Assembly (NCBI GenBank): GCA_013397435.1
Contig: VZRG01002090.1
Coordinates: 1,749 to 65,748, forward strand
Direction: 5' to 3'
Length of the DNA: 64,000 nucleotides
DNA from: Erythrocercus mccallii
Taxonomy: Eukaryota > Chordata > Aves > Passeriformes > Dicruridae
The notes below the pieces were generated by a model that ran no database searches, was not told where the DNA came from, and worked only from the letters and a program-made list of their open reading frames with translations. How positions within the stretch are numbered: the first letter of the stretch is position 1; every line of letters starts with the position of its first letter. A program made the translations under genes and the position numbers. Shown here one piece after another: positions 63,601 through 64,000 of the stretch.

Positions 63601-64000
63601 AATTTAAACTGCATCCCTTACAAGTTTCTTGCTTTCTGGAATCCTTCAGTGGCTGATGTGCCACTGTCAGTCTTTATCCATTGGTAAACATTCACCTGCT
63701 ATTCATGTGAGTCAATTTGCTGGTGAGTCCTTTCTTTGTGACCTTTTAAATCTATTCAGTGGGCAATATCTAGAAATCATTATCATCCTCTAATTGGTGA
63801 GAAGAGAGATGGAATTCAGGAGGAGGAGTGTTGACTTTGCTCTCAGACTCTGAATTCAAAGTATCTTGTTACAGTGGCATCCAGATGCCTATCTGTAAAA
63901 GAAAAATGAAGGAACTGCTGCTAATAATTTGTGTTTTAACAGGATGGGAAGACAGCAGAAGATCTCGCCAGAGCAGAGCAGCATGAACATGTAGCCAGCC
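548..64000 (+). CDS. DAPK1: DAPK1, death-associated protein kinase 1 (N-terminal 660 residues; 3' part beyond window)
   Basis: This entry covers the whole split coding region; the exons are listed separately. Joined, they encode a Ca2+/calmodulin-dependent Ser/Thr kinase. In the family it phosphorylates substrates such as myosin light chain and Beclin-1 and promotes membrane blebbing, autophagy and cell death on the cytoskeleton. Visible domains are: kinase about 13-275, with glycine loop 20-25, Lys42, Glu64, HFD at 137-139, DFG at 161-163 and APE at 185-187; the DAPK signature basic loop 45-60; the autoinhibitory/calmodulin helix about 292-320 with Ser308; and ankyrin repeats from about 338 onward. 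The family is normally about 1,430 residues, so more than half (Roc-COR and death domain) is missing here only because the window ends. Start: ATG at 548 with A at -3, opening MTVFRQEN as in human DAPK1. The basic loop, the calmodulin segment and the ankyrin array together exclude DAPK2 and DAPK3, which lack ankyrin repeats. Total 1,981 coding bases, open throughout. Confidence 0.97.
1541..1680. repeat. A/C-rich, G-poor low-complexity tract
   Basis: A run of A-rich then AAC/ACC-type sequence with only about five G in 140 bases, giving strong strand asymmetry. It looks like a degraded simple repeat. The long minus-strand open frame over it is a composition artefact. Confidence 0.6.
7400..7500. 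repeat. AT-rich inverted/direct repeat cluster
   Basis: TTATACTGCAT occurs at 7411-7421, 7429-7439 and 7490-7500. ATGCAGTAT at 7400-7408 is the exact reverse complement of ATACTGCAT at 7413-7421, with a 4-base loop. Between the second and third copies lies a pure A/T stretch of TATAT units. It could extrude as a cruciform. Confidence 0.7.
9113..10165 (+). mobile_element. Solo LTR of an avian endogenous retrovirus
   Basis: It begins TGTATTGGTTTTACACGG and ends with CAAACCATGACA. The sequence closely resembles a common bird LTR family I recognise by its end and its GTGGCAGGGGAG segment. AATAAA at 9982-9987 fits its polyadenylation signal and sets + orientation. The GC-rich middle (about 9420-9830) is made of degenerate tandem units of the GTGGA...CCCACACTGGAG type. 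The 5 bases before (TCCCT) and after (CCCCT) differ by one, suggesting an aged target-site duplication. No internal retroviral genes flank it, so it is a solo LTR. Confidence 0.8.
10166..27572. other. Intron sequence, no gene seen
   Basis: AT-rich intron with two GC-richer patches (about 10950-11450 and 20300-20900) that have no recognisable family. Simple repeats include a GT/T run at 14659-14688. Several open frames of 100-220 codons occur but show no coding character I can identify. Confidence 0.6.
14659..14688. repeat. T/GT simple repeat
   Basis: A run of T, then five GT units, then 14 T, directly readable. Probably a slippage-prone microsatellite or an old poly-T remnant. Confidence 0.7.
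27573..28035 (-). mobile_element. CR1 LINE fragment, reverse orientation
   Basis: The + strand shows the complement of an avian CR1 3' region. The remnant of the ATTCTATGA-type tail lies at the left (ATAGATTCATATAAT), followed by the typical segments TTGAGTCCAGCTCCTGGCCC, CAGTGCCCAAACACCCTC and CAGGCTGAAGAGATCAAG. It is 5' truncated on its right side near 28035, as CR1 copies usually are. The open frames across it are not genes. Confidence 0.85.
28066..28480 (+). mobile_element. CR1 LINE fragment, forward orientation
   Basis: CR1 3' region on the + strand: GAGAATTGGGGCTGTTCAAC, GGAGGTTTCCCTGCC, CCCTTCCAACCCAAAC and the tail CTATGGTTCTA ending near 28480. It is 5' truncated at about 28066. 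Its 5' end faces the 5' end of the preceding inverted CR1, about 30 bases away. Confidence 0.88.
28481..30974. other. Intron sequence, no gene seen
   Basis: AT-rich sequence between the CR1 pair and the second LTR, with a slightly GC-richer patch around 28730-28880. No recognisable element or gene. Confidence 0.6.
30975..31554 (+). mobile_element. Solo LTR, avian ERVL-type
   Basis: It begins TGTCTGGTTTCAGCTG and ends GGGGTTAAGTCACAACA, with AGGACTTTTCAGCTTCC and GACAGCTGACCC in between; these resemble an abundant bird ERVL LTR as I recall it. ATTAAA at 31436-31441 is a plausible polyadenylation signal. A run of 18 T at 31404-31421 has grown inside it. No clear target-site duplication is seen, and no internal genes, so it is an old solo LTR. 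Confidence 0.78.
32444..32481. repeat. Three copies of an 11-base unit
   Basis: AATTGTTCCAC occurs at 32444-32454, 32455-32465 and 32471-32481; the last two are separated by AATTT. A short local tandem duplication. Confidence 0.8.
37516..37540 (+). promoter_or_regulatory. Splice acceptor made of T23 plus AG
   Basis: Bases 37516-37538 are 23 consecutive T and the AG follows at once. This is the polypyrimidine tract of the exon carrying the ATP-binding site. An uninterrupted homopolymer here is prone to length variation and sequencing error. Confidence 0.9.
37541..37762 (+). CDS. DAPK1: DAPK1 coding exon 2 (residues 21-95; kinase N-lobe)
   Basis: Frame: SGQFAVVKKC at the start and DVILILEL at the end. 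It contains the rest of the glycine-rich loop (G20-S-G22-Q-F-A25), ATP-anchoring Lys42 in AAKFIKK, the DAPK-family basic loop KKRRTKSSRRGVSRED (45-60) and the alpha-C glutamate Glu64. The basic loop is the family fingerprint implicated in dimerisation and calmodulin contacts. The acceptor is an uninterrupted run of 23 T followed by AG; the donor is CT|GTAAGT. The last codon is split after two bases. Confidence 0.97.
40140..40395 (+). mobile_element. CR1 LINE 3' fragment
   Basis: ACAAGGGGGAATGGCATCAA, GATGAGGCACTGGAACAGG, GGCCCCTTCCAACACAAACC and the tail TTCTCTGATTCTG mark the 3' end of an avian CR1, forward orientation, 5' truncated. Confidence 0.88.
42450..42477 (-). repeat. G-quadruplex-type motif on the minus strand
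   Basis: The + strand has C5, TT, C3, G, C6, A, C7, T, CC. The minus strand therefore has four G-runs of at least three with 1-2 base loops, a textbook quadruplex pattern inside an intron. Confidence 0.75.
48179..48317 (+). CDS. DAPK1: DAPK1 coding exon 3 (residues 95-141; hinge and catalytic loop)
   Basis: Encodes LVAGGELFDFLAEKE to IAHFDLK. It carries the hinge and substrate-facing acidic residues (Glu100, Glu107) and the catalytic loop with Asp139 in His-Phe-Asp. The HFD in place of HRD marks a kinase that does not need activation-loop phosphorylation. The exon begins with one base finishing Leu95 and ends on a codon boundary (donor AAG|GTGCGT). 139 bases, open and in frame. Confidence 0.97.
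48318..48876 (+). other. DAPK1 intron between coding exons 3 and 4
   Basis: 559 bases, GTGCGT to CTCAAAG. AT-rich; nothing recognisable apart from the pyrimidine tract before the acceptor. Confidence 0.9.
48877..49006 (+). CDS. DAPK1: DAPK1 coding exon 4 (residues 142-185; DFG and activation segment)
   Basis: Begins PENIMLLDRN and ends GTPEFV plus one base. It holds Asn144 (metal binding with Asp161), the DFG triplet at 161-163 and the activation segment up to GTPE. The acceptor TTCTCAAAG follows a C/T-rich tract; the donor is GTTG|GTGAGA. Residues appear identical to human as I recall them, as expected for the catalytic core. Confidence 0.97.
49287..49335 (+). CDS. DAPK1: DAPK1 coding exon 5 (residues 185-201; APE motif)
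   Basis: A 49-base exon. Two bases finish Ala185, then PEIVNYEPLGLEADM, then two bases of Trp201. It supplies the APE motif that anchors the activation segment and the start of helix F. The acceptor is TTTCCTTTAG; the donor is TG|GTAAGT. Confidence 0.95.
49396..49475 (+). promoter_or_regulatory. Extended polypyrimidine tract before the 27-base microexon
   Basis: About 80 bases, almost all C or T (a CT repeat, then T- and C-rich blocks), ending TTCAATCCAG. Such a tract probably compensates for the lack of room for exonic enhancers in a 27-base exon, and may bind PTB-type regulators (inference). Confidence 0.65.
49476..49502 (+). CDS. DAPK1: DAPK1 coding exon 6, 27-base microexon (residues 201-210)
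   Basis: One base completes Trp201, followed by SIGVITYI and two bases of Leu210, forming part of kinase helix F. It is preceded by a long pyrimidine-rich tract ending TTCAATCCAG and followed by GTAAGT. Its 27 bases are divisible by three, so skipping it would delete nine residues from the hydrophobic core without shifting frame. It is too short to be found by ORF scanning; its identity rests on exact phase fit with both neighbours and the kinase family sequence. Confidence 0.95.
49503..49920 (+). other. DAPK1 intron between coding exons 6 and 7
   Basis: 418 bases, GTAAGT to TTTCTTGCAG. Nothing recognisable inside. Together with the short introns 49007-49286, 49336-49475 and 50074-50214 it makes the compact kinase C-lobe cluster. 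Confidence 0.9.
49921..50073 (+). CDS. DAPK1: DAPK1 coding exon 7 (residues 210-261; kinase C-lobe)
   Basis: Begins LSGASPFLGETKQ after one base finishing Leu210, and ends RRLLVKDP plus two bases of Lys261. It forms helices F-H of the C-lobe, including the invariant arginine region (Arg253-Arg254). It differs from human as I recall it by conservative changes (Asp220 to Glu, Asp239-Glu-Tyr240 to Glu-Glu-Phe). The acceptor is TTTCTTGCAG; the donor is AA|GTGAGT. Confidence 0.96.
50215..50260 (+). CDS. DAPK1: DAPK1 coding exon 8 (residues 261-276; end of kinase domain)
   Basis: A 46-base exon encoding KKRMTIQDSLLHPWIK, the helix I region with the HPW motif that closes CaMK-group kinase domains. 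It starts with the last base of Lys261 (acceptor CTCTTAAAG) and ends on a codon boundary (AAG|GTGAGT). Confidence 0.95.
51282..51342 (+). mobile_element. Very short CR1 3' end
   Basis: CCATGGCAGGGAAGGTTGAA, CCCTTCCAACCCAAGCC and CCATGATTCTA are the last bases of a CR1 element. An internal deletion relative to other copies has joined GAAACTAG directly to TTCCCTTCC. Confidence 0.75.
51336..51420. repeat. (TATATC)n microsatellite grown from a CR1 tail
   Basis: Starting at the CR1 tail ATTCTATATC, the sequence runs as TATATC hexamers, interrupted by CCATGA, TATC and TATACAGATC, to about 51420. Confidence 0.85.
51995..52084 (+). CDS. DAPK1: DAPK1 coding exon 9 (residues 277-306; start of autoregulatory segment)
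   Basis: Thirty whole codons, from PQDTQQALSRKASAV to FKKFAARRKWK. It links the kinase core to the autoinhibitory helix and supplies its basic half. Ser289 in RKAS matches the RSK phosphorylation site described for human DAPK1. It reads ARRKWK where human has ARKKWK (from memory). The acceptor is GCTCGCAG; the donor is AAA|GTAAGC. Confidence 0.95.
52085..52482 (+). other. DAPK1 intron between coding exons 9 and 10
   Basis: 398 bases, GTAAGC to TTACAAAG, splitting the calmodulin-binding helix. Nothing recognisable inside. Confidence 0.9.
52483..52575 (+). CDS. DAPK1: DAPK1 coding exon 10 (residues 307-337; calmodulin-binding helix)
   Basis: Thirty-one codons starting QSVRLISLCQRLSR. This is the second half of the calmodulin-binding/autoinhibitory helix. 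Ser308 (second residue) is the inhibitory autophosphorylation site in human DAPK1 and is retained. The distal SFLSRSSMSVARSDDTL is Ser-rich linker. Both boundaries are phase 0 (acceptor TTTTTACAAAG, donor CTG|GTAAGT), so the helix is split between two exons at Lys306/Gln307. Confidence 0.95.
52576..54160 (+). other. DAPK1 intron between coding exons 10 and 11
   Basis: 1,585 bases, GTAAGT to ATTGCAAG. It contains a pyrimidine-rich block at about 53280-53430 ending in a run of 17 C. No gene. Confidence 0.9.
53413..53429. repeat. Run of 17 C
   Basis: Uninterrupted C17 preceded by GCGCCCCG. It is length-unstable, can form G-quadruplex or i-motif structures, and is a likely place for assembly error. 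Confidence 0.85.
54161..54280 (+). CDS. DAPK1: DAPK1 coding exon 11 (residues 338-377; linker and capping ankyrin-like repeat)
   Basis: Forty codons beginning DEEDSFVMKAIIHAI and ending YDVNQPNK. The pattern AIIHAI, then VPGLQHLLGSL, then DVNQPNK has the helix-turn-helix and terminal loop of an ankyrin repeat without its TPLH start, so it probably caps the array. Phase 0 at both ends. The donor is AAG|GTAGTG. Confidence 0.94.
54281..55340 (+). other. DAPK1 intron between coding exons 11 and 12
   Basis: 1,060 bases, GTAGTG to ATTATTAG. AT-rich, nothing recognisable. Confidence 0.9.
55341..55439 (+). CDS. DAPK1: DAPK1 coding exon 12 (residues 378-410; one ankyrin repeat)
   Basis: Exactly 33 codons, one ankyrin unit: HGTPPLLIAAGCGN at the start and GSRIDVQDK at the end. 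Phase 0 at both ends. The acceptor is CATTATTAG; the donor AAG|GTTGGA is weaker than its neighbours. Confidence 0.95.
55440..56237 (+). other. DAPK1 intron between coding exons 12 and 13
   Basis: 798 bases, GTTGGA to TTGACAG. Nothing recognisable. Confidence 0.9.
56238..56336 (+). CDS. DAPK1: DAPK1 coding exon 13 (residues 411-443; one ankyrin repeat)
   Basis: Exactly 33 codons, from AGSNAIYWASRHGHV to CPLDIKDK. The usual TPLH motif is replaced by NAIYWAS, as in human (NAVYWAA from memory). Phase 0 at both ends; acceptor TTGACAG, donor AAG|GTAAGA. Confidence 0.95.
56337..57497 (+). other. DAPK1 intron between coding exons 13 and 14
   Basis: 1,161 bases, GTAAGA to ATTGCAG. Nothing recognisable. 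Confidence 0.9.
57498..57596 (+). CDS. DAPK1: DAPK1 coding exon 14 (residues 444-476; one ankyrin repeat)
   Basis: Exactly 33 codons, from SGETALHVAARYGHV to SNPNFQDK, a near-canonical ankyrin unit. Phase 0 at both ends; acceptor TGTAATTGCAG, donor AAG|GTGAGT. Confidence 0.95.
57597..58924 (+). other. DAPK1 intron between coding exons 14 and 15
   Basis: 1,328 bases, GTGAGT to GTTAATAG. Nothing recognisable. Confidence 0.9.
58925..59122 (+). CDS. DAPK1: DAPK1 coding exon 15 (residues 477-542; two ankyrin repeats)
   Basis: Sixty-six codons, two 33-residue ankyrin units in one exon: EEETPLHCAAWHGYY onward, then EGETPLLTASARGYHD to HATDK. The Tyr490-Tyr491 pair matches the tandem tyrosines reported as Src/LAR-regulated in human DAPK1. 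Arg appears at 501 (CEARCN) and 534 (EHRADL), where the ankyrin consensus and human (from memory) have Gly. Phase 0 at both ends; acceptor GTTAATAG, donor AAG|GTTAGT. Confidence 0.95.
59123..60091 (+). other. DAPK1 intron between coding exons 15 and 16
   Basis: 969 bases, GTTAGT to TATTTCAG. Nothing recognisable. Confidence 0.9.
60092..60289 (+). CDS. DAPK1: DAPK1 coding exon 16 (residues 543-608; two ankyrin repeats)
   Basis: Sixty-six codons, two ankyrin units: DGHIALHLAVRRCQV onward, then HGNTPLHVACKDGN to SLDVTNK. Phase 0 at both ends. The acceptor is CTTTATTTCAG; the donor is AAG|GTAAAT. In human DAPK1 the ankyrin region is needed for cytoskeletal association and binding of E3 ligases. 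Confidence 0.95.
60290..61119 (+). other. DAPK1 intron between coding exons 16 and 17
   Basis: 830 bases, GTAAAT to CATGTTAG. Nothing recognisable. Confidence 0.9.
61120..61218 (+). CDS. DAPK1: DAPK1 coding exon 17 (residues 609-641; one ankyrin repeat)
   Basis: Exactly 33 codons, YGRTPLHLAANNGIL to EALTS, a canonical ankyrin unit. Phase 0 at both ends; acceptor CATGTTAG, donor TCT|GTAAGT. Confidence 0.95.
61219..63942 (+). other. DAPK1 intron between coding exons 17 and 18
   Basis: 2,724 bases, GTAAGT to TTTTAACAG. AT-rich, with no recognisable repeat or gene. Confidence 0.9.
63943..64000 (+). CDS. DAPK1: DAPK1 coding exon 18, cut by window end (residues 642-661)
   Basis: Nineteen codons, DGKTAEDLARAEQHEHVAS, plus one base. 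It follows acceptor GTTTTAACAG. This is the last, incomplete ankyrin-like unit (DGKTAEDLA) leading toward the P-loop-containing Roc part, which is outside the window. The exon's right boundary is not visible. Confidence 0.93.

Noticed and set aside
1..64000. CRISPR arrays, operons, phage or bacterial mobile systems
   Set aside because: The sequence is an intron-rich vertebrate locus; no regularly spaced repeats or prokaryotic gene organisation were seen.

Overview
This is vertebrate nuclear DNA. One large gene on the + strand, split by long introns, fills the window. The protein pieced together from 18 exons is DAPK1, death-associated protein kinase 1, a calcium/calmodulin-regulated serine/threonine kinase acting in apoptosis and autophagy. 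The genome looks avian, for two reasons. There are several CR1-type LINE 3' ends, including the terminal repeat tail resembling TTCTATGATTCTA. There are also two solo LTRs resembling common bird endogenous-retrovirus families. DAPK1 lies on human 9q21, a region that corresponds to the bird Z chromosome, so Z linkage is likely (inference).

Layout. Positions 1-~670 are a dense CpG island with the 5' UTR, a likely splice donor after base 44, a 7-codon upstream ORF and the DAPK1 start codon at 548. The first coding exon ends at 609. Intron 610-37540 (about 37 kb) carries most of the mobile DNA: an LTR at 9113-10165, two CR1 copies with facing 5' ends at 27573-28480, and a second LTR at 30975-31554. 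The second coding exon (37541-37762) carries the glycine-rich loop, the catalytic lysine and the DAPK basic loop. After a 10.4 kb intron the rest of the kinase domain is packed into six exons from 48179 to 50260, one of them only 27 bases long. Exons at 51995-52084 and 52483-52575 encode the autoinhibitory/calmodulin-binding segment. From 54161 to the end of the window, exons of exactly 99 or 198 bases encode ankyrin repeats. The window ends inside the exon starting at 63943.

In total 1,981 coding bases are present, giving 660 codons plus one base with no frameshift or stop. Numbering matches human DAPK1 as I recall it with no insertions or deletions. The Roc-COR GTPase-like part and the C-terminal death domain lie beyond the right edge. 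All 17 introns between these exons obey GT-AG and preserve frame. No second protein gene, RNA gene or CRISPR array could be supported, and I saw no sign of an undescribed system. The points of interest are splice-site architecture, exon modularity, repeat-derived microsatellites and a few unusual residues.
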